Assembly: GCA_973895155.1 (NCBI GenBank)
Contig: OZ316891.1
Coordinates: 2,108,001-2,172,000, forward strand
Direction: 5' to 3'
Length of the DNA stretch: 64,000 nucleotides
Origin: Marsupella aquatica
Taxonomy: Eukaryota; Marchantiophyta
This document shows, in pieces, positions 22,439 through 36,400 of the stretch (the first letter of the stretch is position 1; each line of letters begins with the position of its first letter). A program made the position numbers and the translations under genes. The notes below the pieces were generated by a model that saw nothing but the letters and a program-made list of their open reading frames with translations, had not been told where the DNA came from and did not search any database.

Positions 22439-25400
22439 ATGGCCGTGGCAAGCACACAATACGTGCCGGTGCGGCCAAAGCAGTACCCAAAGTCGCGTGA
22501 TGCGCTCTCCGTGGACGCGAAATTCTGGCGGTCGTTCAAAGCTCGGCCGCCTTCGCAGCAAATCGGTGCCGTCTCCAACATCCATTTCTGTCCGGCCCCT
22601 CCTCATGACTTTGCAGTCACCTCTTCCACTCGTGTAAGTCTCGCTTGTGCACTCCTCCTCTATCGCTGCATCTCGGCGGGCCTTTCGCTGTTTGCATGAT
22701 GACACCGTCGTATTGGCTGAAAAATGAGCAAACCCGCAGAAGTCTCTTGTTTGCAACTTGCTCTCTCAAGCTCTATGATTGAATGTCCATAGTGACAATA
22801 TACGCTATTCTGAGCTGTTGGCTCTGTGGAAGACTTTAAACGATGAGAGCTCGATTAATGTAGGAGAGTTTGGGATTGGCCAAGACTGTCCTCTGTTGCT
22901 GTTGACAGGCTTTGGCTTTGTCTTGTCTGAGGAATTTATATATTGAAACGCAGTGTATGAAGATTTTGTCTTTCAAAGATGCATTCTAGTGCGGACACGG
23001 AGTCGTCCTGCAAAGCTCTATGATTGAAACGTCTTAATGACAATATACGCTATACTGAGCTTTTTCGCTCTGTTGACAATGCAATAATGAGAGCTTCCAT
23101 GACAGAGACCCCTTGTCATATTTGGTTTATGGCTTGATAGGTTATTGTAGGGTTTACTTGGAGTTGGTTTGATCATTTCAAAGGAAACTGGCGATGTTAG
23201 TTTCACAGAGCAAATATGCACATTCCACAGATTTGTATCCCCTCGCCTTAAGAGGGTTATTATTCTACGAAAAGACTTTGGAAGCTGAAACAACGTATTC
23301 TTTCCAATTCCACAGGTCACAGTTTATGATGGAAAGACATGTGAAGTGAAGAAGACAATTTCGCGTTTCACCGATGTTGTAAGTGAAATTTGCTAGGCGA
23401 TTTGAAGTCAGTTTTTACGCAGGTCAAGTAAAGATCGTTAATGCTGTTCTGTTGAACTAACGGGAAAGGCTGATTTTGACGGTAGGCATATTCGGGTGCC
23501 TTTCGTGCGGATGGTCAACTTATCGTGGCAGGTGGCGAGACTGGCATCATACAGGTATGACATTTTATCAGTTCTAAAGTTTTCTCACCCGTCTCGCATC
23601 CCTCGTCTTGATTTATTAGGACCTTTTACGATGCTGCCAGTATGCTTTTTATTTACAAAATGGCCTGTAATTCGAAAAAGTGAGCATCTGCGGCCAGTTT
23701 ACATGGATGTATTTCCTTTCCATGGTTTTAGGTTTTGAGTGTTTACCGCTTTCCTGAAAGTGCCGAGATCAATGCAACACCCTAATTGGCTTTAGAAACC
23801 GTCCATCCTTAGAAGGAACTGGCAGTTCTTGTACTGTGATTGAATGGTGCAATCAGGTTTTTGATGCAGGTAGCCGGACAATTCTTCGGCAATTGAAGGG
23901 TCATAAAAGGTGGGTCAGTTTTAATTAGCTGCCGTATCAATTTTTAGCGCTCAGAATATATTGCGACGTCTGTTGAATTCGTGACGTGTTTCTTGTTGAT
24001 TGTAGATAGAAGTAGACGATTGCTTAAAGTCTTCCTGTGTTTGTTGTGGCCCTAACCCCCACACTCGGATTCTTCGGTTTGTTCTCTTCAACATATCAGT
24101 GTCGTAAATTGATTTATTGGGTGGATCTCAACAGGGCTGTCCATTGGGTGCGATATTCGCTCCAGGACAAGTTGCACGTGCTTTCAGCGAGTGATGACAA
24201 TACTGTTAGATGGTGGGATGTTGCCTCGCAAGTAAGTGCAGCATTTGTTGTTCGCGCTAAAGATCGGAATTCAACTGGGAGCCTATTTGTTCACGTTCAA
24301 ACTTGATTTGTATAGTTGCATGCACCGATCATATCATCTCACCAATGTTGTCGGAGTGGTAACAACAGGAGCCAATTTTGGAAATGGAGGAACATTCTGA
24401 CTATGTGCGCTGTGGGGCCTCCAGTCCTGCTAGTGCAGATTTATGGTATGTCACCTACGTTGGTGTTGTACCCAGAATATAGCGTCCAATTGTTGATTTA
24501 TAAAACAGTCCGGGACCGCATTCCTGCTATCTTGTTGGGGGACACCGTCATACTGACAGTTGTAGTACTTGCTTTTTGCTAGGGCTACGGGGTCCTATGA
24601 TCATTCTGTACGAGTCTGGGATGTCCGAACATCAAAGAGCATCCTTCAATTACAGGTCTTAATCTACAGCGAATTTCCTCATTACTATTTTCTCGTGCCT
24701 TAGGTCTTATGCATGTTTAAAGGGCGTATTGTCCTTGTTATTTCGCAAGAGCAAGTAAAATCTATGACGGTTGATATTGGGAAAGGCTAGTGAAGTACCA
24801 AAAGGGAGTTGGCGCTACTCTACCTTAAATGTTAGTACCCCTAAGAGTGTCGCTGCTTTCTCTCGATTATGCAATTCCGGCTTGCGACAGTTTTTCTCTT
24901 TGTTACATGTTAGTCACATGATCTGGAATTTCTGAAAAATGGAGGATAAGCGAGCTTTTTCTTCGAATTTTAAATCACTATCTTTCCTGACTAGTACCTG
25001 AAATTCTGTAGCAAGAGATGATAGAATCTGGGTTGATGTGATAGTTGTTCAGACCACGCAAATTGAGATCTTTGCATGGTATGACTCCCGCCATCCGTAA
25101 CTATCGATGCAATTCAGAACTCCTTCCTGTTCTACCCCCGGGCAGGCAAGAGGACTTGCTCGATATTTCAGAATACTGTGTGTTCCACCAGTAAAAGCAT
25201 TTGAGTTGATGCAAGCAAAAACTCGTCCGGAGATTGTAGTTGAGGTAGTGAAGACTGAACTGATGCTGCCTTCTGCTCTGGCATGTGCAGCTGGTGGCTC
25301 TCACTCGTGGTTTGTCTGCAATGGCAAGCAATGAAGTGAACCTGACTGAGTAAGGTAGAGCCGAAAGTGTTATACATGTTAGACAGATAGTAAGCACGCA

Positions 25401-27413
25401 ATACTCTACCCTCCTAGGAGAACATTAGAGGTTTGTTTATGCCTCTCGAAACCCTCGAATGGATGGGCTACACAACAATCTTGTGTGGTTTTAGTGGATG
25501 ATAGACTTTTCCTTGAAGTCTACCACCAGTAGTTGAGCACACTCGTTATTCCAGAGATAACAGTTATTTGCGTATTGCTTGCCTTTATTAGCGGTAAAGG
25601 TTTAGACAAAGAGAATGATTGTTTCCTGCTGTAATTCTTGTATTTCAGCATGGAGCTCCACTTGAAGATGTTATTTTCTTTCCCTCAGGAGGTTTGGTGG
25701 CCACTGCAGGTGAGAATTATCTGACAGATGGGCTTGTGTTACATGCGTTTACAACAGTTCTAGGAAAGCTGCTTTCCAGTGAAGAGCATCTATGATCAGG
25801 TTCTTAGCGCCTTTTTTCTTCTTGATCTGCAGGTGGCACAGAGGTCAAAATATGGGACATTCTGGGAGGTGGGAGACTTTTACATGTGCTCGGTAGTCAC
25901 CAGAAAACAGTGACAAAACTTTGCATCACAACACCCCAAGTTTCTGGATCAGGAATTATGGGCACTTCTCCCCGATTGCTCTCTGCGTCATTGGATGGCC
26001 ATGTTAAGGTTTTTGAATTGGAAGGCTACAAGGTACTTATCTGTGTTTCTGGGAACGCAAGGATTTCTTATGCGTCAGAATATTTTATGTCAACACTCTA
26101 GCTCGTATTTTGATTCAGATTGTATTTTTGACAGGTGACACATGCAGCCAGATACCCGGACCCTCTTCTATCGATGGACATTTCCCCGACATGTACAACG
26201 ATGGCGGTAGGCATGTCATCGGGTAAGCTTACAATCCGTCAGCGTCCTAAAGCTGCTGGAAGAGAAGACGACCTCGAAGTCCCGTCCATACAGTTGTCAC
26301 AACCTGGAGGCGACATCAGTACCAGGATACAAAAGCCATTGAACCCCAACAATTTCAGATACTTTCTCCGAGGTCGTTCCGAGAAAGCCTCAGTATGTTT
26401 TTCTCCCCTATCTGAAACAGAACCTTTCTTTGCTAAATCTGATAGATAGTCTTTCACTATCTATTTATCATGAAATCTTCACTAGTATCTTCTGTTGTGG
26501 GTCGCTCAATTCTCGTGCCTGCGTCACTGGTCAACACTTGGTTGTAAGGCTGTAGTGGTAATGTGTGGACTTCCAACAGGAAAGTGATTACTTCATGGCT
26601 CGGCAAAAAAGACCCAGTCTCGCAAAGTATGATAGGTTCTTGCGTGCATTCCACTACAAAGATGCCCTTACTGCAGCTCTGAGCACTTCTGATCCAACTG
26701 TAAGTTGTGTGAAAGACTTTTCCAATTTCTTAAGTTCTTGTCCTTCAGGAGTTCTCGCTATATCTCTTGGCTTTTGTCAACTGTCGCTCTGACTATTGTT
26801 TGTTCTCAGGTGGTTGTGGCAGTAATGGAGGAACTCGTTGCACGAAGCGGCCTAGTCTCTGCACTTTCAAACTTGGATGCTCCCACCGTTGAACTTCTTC
26901 TTAGTTTTCTCTCGAAGTACGGCTTAAAACTTATTTGTGCATTGTGTTGTTTCGTGTCAGTTTGGTGTCGAGGCATGGCTTGCATGTGACTTGTTTCGAA
27001 AGATACTGGTATCTGCTTTCTATTTGAGTATAGCTGTTTGCTCGCACTACTTAATGAATACGTTTCAATTTTGCAGGCACACTACCATCCCTAGATTTTC
27101 GAGACTCTTGGTCCCTGTCACTCTGAAAGTTATAGACTTGTATGCAAATATATTTGGGTCATCGCCAGCCATCCACCATCAGGTTAGATCTCTATGAAAA
27201 TCATTTCGCAATGATGGGCTTGCTCTTTAGAAGGATCTATACTTGTAATGCACCAGAGCTGTATTTGCCATTCTTAACTGACTGATGAGTCGCATGCACG
27301 TGCAGGTTTCACTCTTGAGGGAACGAGTAGTATTGGAAGTTAAATTGCAAGTGTCCTTGCAGGTCCTACAAGGAGTTATGCAACCATTGATACATGCTTC
27401 TGTGCAAACATGA
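22439..27413 (+). CDS. UTP15: UTP15, U3 snoRNA-associated WD40 protein (14 exons)
   Basis: Exons: 22439-22633, 23316-23378, 23486-23554, 23857-23909, 24135-24231, 24369-24445, 24583-24655, 25649-25709, 25833-26032, 26135-26392, 26580-26699, 26810-26916, 27077-27182, 27306-27413. All introns are GT-AG, phases agree, and the total is 1587 bases: 528 codons plus stop, close to the usual size of the family. The N terminus has the UTP15 pattern (YVPVRPKQYPKSRDAL, then FWRSFKARPPSQQIGAV). Propeller blades follow, with SRTILRQLKGHKRAVHWV, SASDDNTVRWWDVASQ, HSDYVRCGASSP, GSYDHSVRVWDVRTSK, GGTEVKIWDI and SASLDGHVKVFEL. The C-terminal UTP15_C domain starts near YDRFLRAFHYKDAL and runs through VVVAVMEELVARSGL, TVELLLSFLSK and RFSRLLVPVTLKVIDLY. 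UTP15 belongs to the nucleolar t-UTP/UtpA subcomplex of the small-subunit processome, needed for rDNA transcription and early 18S processing. The Arabidopsis counterpart is SLOW WALKER1. I see no lesions. Confidence 0.95.
22765..23075. repeat. Duplicated 60-bp segment inside UTP15 intron 1
   Basis: AAGCTCTATGATTGAA, then TGACAATATACGCTAT(T/A)CTG and GCTCTGT, appears at about 22769-22828 and again at 23014-23074, about 245 bases apart. It is intronic and has no coding meaning. Confidence 0.75.
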
Positions 27414-28889
27414 TTAGGGAATATAAATTTTTGCCTTGGACATCATCCTAGCAGCCCCGTACTGTACCCATTAGAGTCTTATCCTTTCAGCGATTGTTAT
27501 CATTCGGATTTTGTACAATATGAAGAGTTATTGATTTTGGATCATCACCACGGAGAGGTGCGGGTATTTTATTATGTCAACCATTACGGAGTTATTTCAG
27601 AGAGGCACTTTCTCCTGGTTAGATAGCATTCCAAAGCACAGATTTTGTGTGACGAAAGCTGGTTGGGAGCTGACAATATTACGACCCAAATGAAAATGGG
27701 TTGAATGCCTGCACGACAACTTTGAGTCTGTAAATTATGTGTTGAATACCTATTGATTATGTCAAGCAGCTAAACATATGAATCATGTGAATTCCGATCT
27801 TTCATATGTGAAATTAAAGATTGAGGCGATGAGTTCAGCTCCAATGTAGGGAACTTCACTACAGGCAATATGGAAACCTGCCGGAGTCATGGAGCCACGC
27901 AACTGGCCAAGCTGCACGCAGGGAGCGAAAATCGTCAGGTTACGCCAAGGTGCCTTGGGAATAACCTGCGGCTGAAATAAGTTTTAAATAATACGTTTCG
28001 AAAGCGTATGATGCAAAAGATATCTATTTCGAACAATATCAAAAAATAGGATCACTTGGGGATGAAACAGATCTCATCTGTTTCAAAAAGCACGTGCAGA
28101 TGATAGAAATTCATCAAGAAAAAGGAGCAGTTTAAAATTCTAGAAGGAAAACAAGTGGTAAACTTCATAAGATTTAGAAAAAAAGGTTTTCCTTCTGCCA
28201 AGGCTCCCTTTATAGGGGCAACATTAGGACATGTTTTGAGGTAAAGGGGTTCGTTGGAGTAAAATACTCCAGTACGGTATCGTACTTCATGCAGGCAGCA
28301 ACGGAATGTTTGATGTTTTTTGAAACAAAATAATTCACGCAAACTAGGGTCTTAGTGCTGTCTTCGGCTGGGCTTTTGAGGCCTGGTTTTAAGCGCAAGC
28401 TTGGTCCCAAAAGGCCAGTGTGGTTGCTCTTGTCGGGCGGTTTCCCCTCTTTCGAAAGAAAAATAAATAAGGCCAGGGTCCATGGAAGTCACAAACCCAG
28501 CAGTAGGAGCCAGCTCATACGGAGACGAGGCTCCTTCGACAACAACTTGGTCAAATTGTAACCCCTGCTCCAGACTGATGTTCTCCTGAGGTCAGCAAAT
28601 GCCAGATCTTCCTAGTCATCGTCATTTCTCGACATTCCACTAGAGTCAAAATGACCCACCTGGAGCATTGAAGTCGGGCAAATACTGTAAATGTGACCAA
28701 CCCAGCTATGTCAACTAGGAGCCACATAGTCTAGTACCTGCCACTTTCTGAACGTACACATCCACTCTGTAGTTAACACGTCGCTCTGCCTCCTACGACT
28801 CGTTCGCTTGCGAAACCCGGGCATAACCAGCAATAGCCGTCTAAATGTCTAAACGTTTTATGAGCATTGGACACGATTTGCATCAGACA

Positions 28890-29215
28890 TAAATTAAAAG
28901 CAAGCAAAGTGACGGCGGGTAACTGTCCAAGTACAGTAGCAATGGCCATCGGGCTCAAATATATACAATATACTACACTAACTTGAGTTAGATGTAATAG
29001 ATATTAACTCGAAACAAGAAAATTAACAGCTGGGCAGGCATATATGTCCAAGTAGAGTAGCAATGACCATCAAGCTCCAAATCTAAAGATTGTACACTAC
29101 TTGAGTCAGGTGCATCTGATATATACAGTAGAATCGAAGCAAACAAATTGACTGGGCATGCAAATTTCCAGAGCACCAATGACCATCAGGGGCTCCAAAT
29201 CTACAGAATATAGAG
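28890..29215. repeat. Three-copy degenerate tandem repeat, unit about 110-120 bp
   Basis: Each copy contains, in order, GTAGCAATG(G/A)CCATC, GCTC(C)AAAT, an ACA(A/G)(A/T)AT word, ACTTGAGT(T/C)AG and a GATATATACAG/GATATTAAC word, followed by AA(A)CAA(A)TT(A/G)AC. Copies start near 28912, 29035 and 29150. Confidence 0.75.
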
Positions 29216-29664
29216 TTATAAACACTAACCTTGGCTTAGCTGCTAGAGTAGCAGTTGAAAGAAGGGGAACACCCCGCACCTTCGGCCTCTCTTGCCCATC
29301 GATTCCCCACCCATCCACCTACCCCACTAACTCAGCATAGAAAATGCAAAAGCAAGCAGGTACGCAGCCATGATCTTCGAGGAGCGTGATGGTGGTGAAA
29401 AGTTTCCCCTCCGCTCGTGTAGACCTTCAGAGTACCATAACTATTCTGTTAACTTTCAGCTTCTGTCGTGAGGTGTTGGACATGACGCAGGTCACAGTCA
29501 CAGGCTGAAATGGCAAAATGTTATTGTCTAGGTACGGGGCTGGCTGGCTGGCTTGAAGGTTACATTAATATTATTATCAGCACTCATTCACTTGCTCCAC
29601 TTCTCCAGTTCTCCCTCTTTCTGTCCCTCGAGCGCTGTGCACACGAAGCCCCGCATCGAACAGG

Positions 29665-29693
29665 AGGTAAAGGTAAAGGTAAAGGTAAAAGGG
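29665..29693. repeat. (GGTAAA)n microsatellite
   Basis: About four tandem GGTAAA units. Simple repeat. Confidence 0.9.
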
Positions 29694-30853
29694 AGAGGTC
29701 GTGACTCGTGACTCTCCCCCCGTCCCTCTATTTGTCAGTTTGGAGTTGTTATAGCAGTCGGTCGGTCTTGGAATGGGAGGGAGGCAGCAGCACATGAAAG
29801 GGAGCGCCACACGGGAGACAATGAATATTCTAAAGCAGAGATGATTGATATTTTGTCACTGCGGCGGTGGCTGGCGGGCCGATGCTGCTTGGATGCTCGT
29901 GGGGCCACCACAGTGCTGGACTTCGGTTGTAACTTGTAAGTAACTGTAGGGTCCTTTGATTCTCTGAGGACTTGCCTTCTATTCATAATTAGATTGGGAC
30001 CTCGATGAGAGCTCTGGACGTCGTTGTCTCCCAGTACTGTACTATAATCATTCCTACAGTCCGTTCAATAATGGAAACAAAATTCCCATCCAGAACGGAG
30101 TAGAGGGATTGGGGATTTGTGTATCTCCAAGAACCGACACCTGGGCGACTCTCGGGCTTCAAATGCCACCCACCTCTGTGAAATTGTTATTCAAACTGTC
30201 TTATCAAGAAAAAATGATTTCATTATACTGCAAATTCGTGGGTGATGTCAATTTAAATAGTCCATTTGAGCACCACATCTATATACACGTCAGAATGACA
30301 TAAGATATTGAGGAAACTCTACGGTTCGCCCACTCAGGATGCCCTCTCTGTTGGCTGTTTCACTGAATGGAATTCAAGGTTCGACGCCAAAAAAAATGCA
30401 AAAGACTCAAATTCATTTGTGTAATCTGTGGTAGAAGCTGTAGAAAATCCTTGCACACCTAGACCAATTGATTGCGAGGCGTACATGAATGAGTTGCTGA
30501 AAGCAGCAGCAACGTAGTGCTAGGTCCAAAATGTCAGCATCTGGGAAATTGCAGTTCACTTCGTTTTCATCTTTGCTCAACAGCACACTAGCATCATCGC
30601 GTAGCAAAAAGGCTTGGAAATTTCAATGAGCTTAATCAACGAATCATGTAGCCAATACGGGTTGAAGACTTTTAAAATCCATTCTCCATCAAGTTTGCAG
30701 AGTTTTTGAATCGAGAACTGACTGGATCCACCTACCGTCTGTGCAATGGGATGGATTTTGAAATGATTTCAAATTGTGACAATACCCAACACAGATCCTC
30801 CTAACAGATCCTAAGAGCAAAATGCGGATGCTTTAGTCTAAAGCCTAGTTTCT

Positions 30854-31620
30854 TTGCTCCCTAAGTTGGTCAATACTCAGATAGCATTTGAGATGTTGTT
30901 GAGATGTATCCACCCTAAAGTATCTTATCTTGTTGACACACATGGCCCCACTGAATATCTTTGTCTATACCAATGTATTTTTGATGTATCTATTCGAGAG
31001 ACTTTTACATCCCTATTAGGGTCTTGGTTCTTTGCTCTCATCTCCGTGGCTTCATTGATAACTCACATTTCTTATTTCTCAAGGGGGTTTTGGGCTTACT
31101 TCCATTGAGAGCGTTACACCCTTGGCATTTTTGGGTTCGTGGGCAGCCTCGTTCTCTTTGTTGGCCGATTGCTTCCTTCCTAAGGATCGACCCTTTTTAC
31201 TGTCATCTCTTATGGAGGTTGAGGAGGGTTCTCTCCAATTTTAGGTTCATTTGTGAGATGCCTGATCCTCACTACCAGATCTTGTATGAGACGCATTATC
31301 TTCTTTTCAAGAGTTTTTATCCTTGGACCCTCTTCGTCTTCAGGTCGACCTTGTTGAGCGTATGCAAACTTTCACCCTTTCTAGCATCCTTGCCGAGACA
31401 CCTGAAACGGACCGAGCTCGGAATATTTATTCCGAAGGGAAAGGTGCTGAAGGGTGGCTTCAAGCCAACCCGACAATCTCTCATCTATGTATGTGTGCAG
31501 AGGAGTTCTCCCCCGCCATTCGTCTTTGTCTGGGGCTACCTCACCTTGCTACCTCACCTTCTTCTTGTTGGTCTTCCTATAGAACAGCCACCTGGTCCAA
31601 AACATGGTTCATAGGAACAT
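30854..31620 (+). pseudogene. LINE-type reverse transcriptase C-terminal relic, copy A
   Basis: Switching frames, the + strand gives pieces typical of the region after the RT core in plant LINE-like polyproteins: FEMLLRCIHPKVSYLVDT at about 30890, a GGFGLTSIESVTPLAFLGSW block at about 31085-31145, then LMEVEEGS, and LVERMQTFTLSSIL ... GWLQANPTISH ... AEEFSPAIRLCLGLP at about 31340-31545. Conserved features are Gly-Gly-Phe-Gly, Leu-Gly-Ser-Trp and the final Leu-Arg-Leu-Gly-type motif. Frameshifts and stops separate the blocks, and no RT catalytic YxDD part is present, so it is dead and 5'-truncated. A similar relic lies at 59.05 kb. The family call rests on remembered motif order. Confidence 0.6.
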
Positions 31621-33426
31621 TGGTCCAACATGGTGGTCCGTCCGGGCTTCAGTTTCCAAAGAAGAAGATCAAAGAAGAAGAAGAAAACATTTGTGGATGG
31701 ACGACAGTTTTTCACCACGGCCCAAATATTGAGACCCCCTAATTAATTGCTGGCAACTACAGTCTCATTCTGGTAACCATAATATTTTTTATGGACCCCC
31801 TTGAGAAGTGTCTTCCAATTCTCTGGTTCTCATGGTTGTGCAACGAGGTTAGAATTATATGCCCTTGAAACAGAAACACCCTAACACTTAGCTCTGGTAT
31901 CGTTGACTACAACGCCAAGCTTCTATATGGTCCAAGTCTCCGGAACGACCACCTGGTGGGGACTAAGTATGGGGAGACTAGTGGGCAATGAGGCGTTGCA
32001 CTAGCAAGGGCAAGGCGCTAATCTAGTAACGTACACTAAGGACTTAGACTAGCTTGGAGTTGATTGGGTCATGGGAAGGGTCGGGCTTAGAGTGGATTGT
32101 TCGGACCCAAAACGGACTTTGAGTTCTAAGAGCTTGAGTGAGAACTCTCTCTTGGGCCCAAGGTTAAAGAAGTTTACTTCATGCACAATGGATGTTTGGC
32201 GCATGAGATATGGCCCTGCCCAGGTGTGGCCGTTTGGGACCCCCGATTGACGACGGGTTTTGAGGGCCTAGGCATGAGCATTGGGTCGACTTGATCACAA
32301 CAGGCTAAGACACTCCATTTACGAATGTCTGGTTGGAAAGCTATGAGCATAACAAGTTAGGTGCATGTCCATGCATGCTGGTTGGAGTCCAAGTTGAGGG
32401 CCAAATATAGTCGATATAGAAGCTACTCCAGGGGTGATAGGTCTCCAGAAGTATATATGAGATGAGTGGTGTCTCCCTCAAGGCCAAGGGCGAGCTCAAG
32501 TCGTGAGTCGCAACGATTGCAACACTAAAGAGAACGCTAAATAGAAACAACAATAACTTCTTAACGGGAAGTCAATTGGAGAACTTCTTTGGATGCATTG
32601 GAAAGATCTCGAGGATGATTACATTCTTCTAAGCTCATTTAGGTCTAGGGGTGCCTTTGGGTCTTGAGGTTTGTGGGGGCTATCTTGCCCTCTTAACAAT
32701 TCCTGCATGAGGGTAGGACGATTAGTCAGTGATGAATTATAGGAAGTGGGGAAGCACGGGTGTGATGCCTTGCCAGGATCACGAAGTACTTAGTTAAGCC
32801 TAAAATAATGGCTAAATAAAGATTAGGTAGATAGAATAAGGGAGAAATAAGGATCGAAGCTGATTGCAACGTGTTCGGGGGAGATTGTGATAGGATCTCG
32901 GGGGCCTCAATCCAAGGGGTGTCCCATATCACGCTCGAAGTTTTGGGGGAATAAACACCCTAAAAGTTAAGTCAATAAAGTTTTTTTTAGGAATTGTTTT
33001 ACCCCTAACTTAATGGAATATTCCAAGAATATTCCCATATTTGATTTTAAAAAACCCTATGATTCTTATAATTCTGAAAATTGGATTAAAATAACCCTAA
33101 TGTTCTTCAACAAAAATTTAAAAGTATTTCACTAAACCCAATAAAAAAACCCTATACTTATTCGTGCGTGATGGGTTGGAAGAAAAGAAGTGAGGACCCC
33201 GGGGATAGGATAGGATCCAACGGTCGCGATTAAGTAGGATTAGGGTTATGACCTAATTTGAGCTTGATCAGGTAAGCCATCACGAGGCGGCTTCGTAGGG
33301 AGGGGACCGACACTCTATACACTTGCTCATTTGCTTGTTCGATCAACCTAGGGAGGTGGAAGCAGCTGCCGATCGATCGGGGGAGGTGGTTAGGGAATTG
33401 CTCAAGCTCTTTTCTCTTTCGCTAGA
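31621..33426. other. Non-genic stretch between LINE relic A and the broken coiled-coil ORF
   Basis: No ORF with a recognisable domain. The right part (about 32700-33426) may be the 5' flank or leader of the element carrying the broken ORF at 33427, but I find no terminal repeats. Confidence 0.4.
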
Positions 33427-36400
33427 ATGACCACGGTGAATCAAGCGGCCAAGTTTTGGGGTTGTTTGCTTGAAGAAGCACGACAGCTCATACCAACTTA
33501 CGAAGACGTCGAGCCGGAACGAGCAGCAAGGGAACGGGCGGAGCTCGCGCAGTTATGGGGAATTCATAAGACGGCTTTTGCGGGAACAGAAGAAGTCCTT
33601 GAGAAATTCGCATGGACTCCCACCAGTGCTGAGCTTGACGAATTGCTGATCCAACAGAATCGAGTCGTTGGAATTTGGGAGGCGATTAAGAATGCTGGGC
33701 AGCAGGTGTGGGAGTTGAAGGGTCACACTTCGGCTTGGAGCAGGGAAGCCATTCTTGGAGAGTTCTCAAGAACAGAGGAGATGAAGCGTAAGGGTAGTTC
33801 GGCATCTGCAAGCGGAACCGGTCGGAGAGGCAGGCTAAGGCTGAAGCCGTGCCAATTCGTGATAGGGCAGTAGAGGATAAGTTTATGGCGGGTTGGGCGG
33901 ATAGGCTACCTGCTGACTTACAACTACAGTTTGCACAAGAAGAAGATGAGGTCTTCTGTGCTATCTAGGATAACAAGTATTTGGGATACATGAACAACAC
34001 CGGCTTAGAGGGATTCATCCGATTACCATGGCGGTTGAAAGAGATACCAGATGAGGATCTGTTGGACTTCGTGGGATGCTGGGAGGCTTCTTCCAACACG
34101 AAGCTGCTCTATGGAAAGGTGTTCAAACTAACACTTGCGCTTATCAAAGCCGTCTTCGCTTTACCAATAGGAAGAAAGACTAAGGTGGAGCAAAGGAAGA
34201 CGTTGCCGGATGACCAGTTCAGGTCATTTCCAGGGCCTTCCACTAAGAATGGGTTCTTCAGGAATCAATGTACAAACCCACATATAGGGCAGCTGATTGA
34301 TTTCCTGAGAGTCACGTTGCATTGTACCTTGCCAAGAGCAGAAATTGGCAAAGCCCAGGTATTTTTGGTGGAGAATATCGATTCAAGCCGAGACTACAAC
34401 GGCTATCTCTTAATGCAATTGAAGAAGGCATTGAATGAAGAGAAGCAGAGCATTGGGGAAGGAGCGGTATCCAAACTAGGGTACCATCTGCAATTACTTT
34501 GCCGATATGCAAGAAGCCAGTCTTTTGCACCAGTGTTGCCTATACAGGAGCGGATGCCGATCACTGCACCACTTGAGGAGGTGGCGGAGGACGAGCAGCC
34601 CCTGAACAAGCGACAGCAAGAGAAGAGGTCGGCAATACAAGCAGTCCAGGGACGGGAGAATTCCCCTCTCAAGGAACTAGAGGTGGTAACATATGACGTG
34701 GTGAGAAATCCGCTGCGACGGCCTACTCGTAATAACCCATATGCAGGTATTCAACTGGTAGAGAGAAAGATGACTGCCAAAGAAAGAAAGAAACGAGATG
34801 AGCAAATGGATTCAGAGTCAGAAGATGGAAGCCGAGGCCAAAGTCTGGAGAGGCCAGTCCTTAGAGGTTATAGTCGGGCCCGAGTGGAGGAACCGGTGGA
34901 GGTAAATCAACCAGTGGTAGCCCAACAATACTCAGAGGAGGAGATTGGGGGCTTTGCAGAAGAGGCCGGCATGCTCGGTAGTCAGGTTAATGTGGATGAC
35001 TATGACGATGATTCTGTCGATCATGGGGAGAGACCGGTGTCGAGAGTGAGAACATTGGGAAGGTTTTGTAGAAGACTTCCCTCAGTCTTTTATGGCAAGC
35101 CGGAGGATCAGAAAACCCCAGAGTCTCCTCCACCGGACGTGACACCATTGGAATTTGACCGAATGAAGGAAGCCGAGGCAAGTCTGAAGGAGAAACTCGA
35201 CGAGTGGAGGGCCCAAAATGACATGCAAGACGGGATGCAAGAACGGCAGCTACCAGGCGGTGATTGGCCGGAGGAAATAAGATGGCTTAGTGAGAAGCAG
35301 GCCGAACCTCTCACTAACTTCGATCAATTACGAGCAGAAGCCTGGGAGAAACGGCCTCGTTGGCAGATGCCAGTATCACCTGGCAGATCAAAATATGCCA
35401 GGGATCGGGCTAGGGAGTATGGAGACATGTGTGGACTGCTAGCCTTAGAAATCTTCGGCAATGAGTTAGAATCCGGACCATTTCTTAGAAAGGAAATGGC
35501 GGACCAAACAAGGTTGGAGGAGGCAATGATGTTGGAGCGATTAAAGAAAGAAGAGGTAATCGCTCGGCTTCGCTCCATGGAAGCCAAAGTTGCTAAGACG
35601 AAGTCTGATCAACCAACTCAGCAGGATCTCTTGGCTAAGTAGCAAAGTGGCGAACAACCAATTGGAAAACTACCAATTAGATAACCAGCAGATCAAGGAA
35701 AAATTGACGAAGGTAGAGCTGGAGTTAGCCGATTCAAAAGCAGAAGTACAGGGTCTAAATCGCCAAGTCGAGAGGCTCAGAAAGATGGCTAAGGATCAGG
35801 CCACCTAGAGCGAGAAGGCCTTGGCAGAAGCCCAAAGGAAGTATGACAAGTTACTCGACCGGTTGGAGGCCATGCGTGAGAAGCATGATGACGCCATTTG
35901 CACAGCGGCCAATGATCACCTAAGCCGAGTCCAACAGATACGCAAGGAGCTTTAGGAGGAGCTAATCAAGACAAAGCAGGCATGGACGGACGAGGTCACA
36001 AAGCTGGAAAGCATCAACGATTCCCAAACAGCCGCTTTGGATAAGCAAGAGTTTGAGATTGTGCAGATCTTAAACGAGGAGCTCAAGACGGCCAAAGAGG
36101 AGGCGCACCGGCTTAATGAGGAGGTTGAGGATTTATCCCAAGAGCTGGAGGAGGCCAAAGACAAGATGATCGGCTTGCAGAGGCGTGCGGATAATCAAAC
36201 AGAGAAGTTGCGAAAGTATGCCAAAGATGGGCACGGATCACCAACTGGACGGTCTCCCGCTAGTGGCGTGGTCGCCGAGAATACTGAGGTGCCGAAGCCG
36301 ACATCTATATTGTCAAGAGTAACAGGGGGTAAGGCAATGCAGTTGGTTGCGGATCTGGCCAAAACATTCATGGGGCCAGCAGGTACTTCTGGGGTACCTC

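Larger units (their letters stand above)
27414..30853. other. Intergenic region right of UTP15
   Basis: No recognisable gene. Small ORFs (for example 28052-28410 minus and 29735-29986 minus) show no domain. A three-copy degenerate tandem repeat and a (GGTAAA)n microsatellite are listed separately. Confidence 0.5.

Noticed and set aside
23724-23784. Possible UTP15 exon after GGTTTTAG (VLSVYRFPESAEIN)
   Set aside because: It would introduce an early stop. The exon at 23857 gives the expected SRTILRQLKGHK blade and keeps phase.
31890-31915. TAGCTCTGGTATCGTTGA, resembling a decayed initiator-Met primer-binding site
   Set aside because: Only a partial match, and no LTR end next to it on either side.
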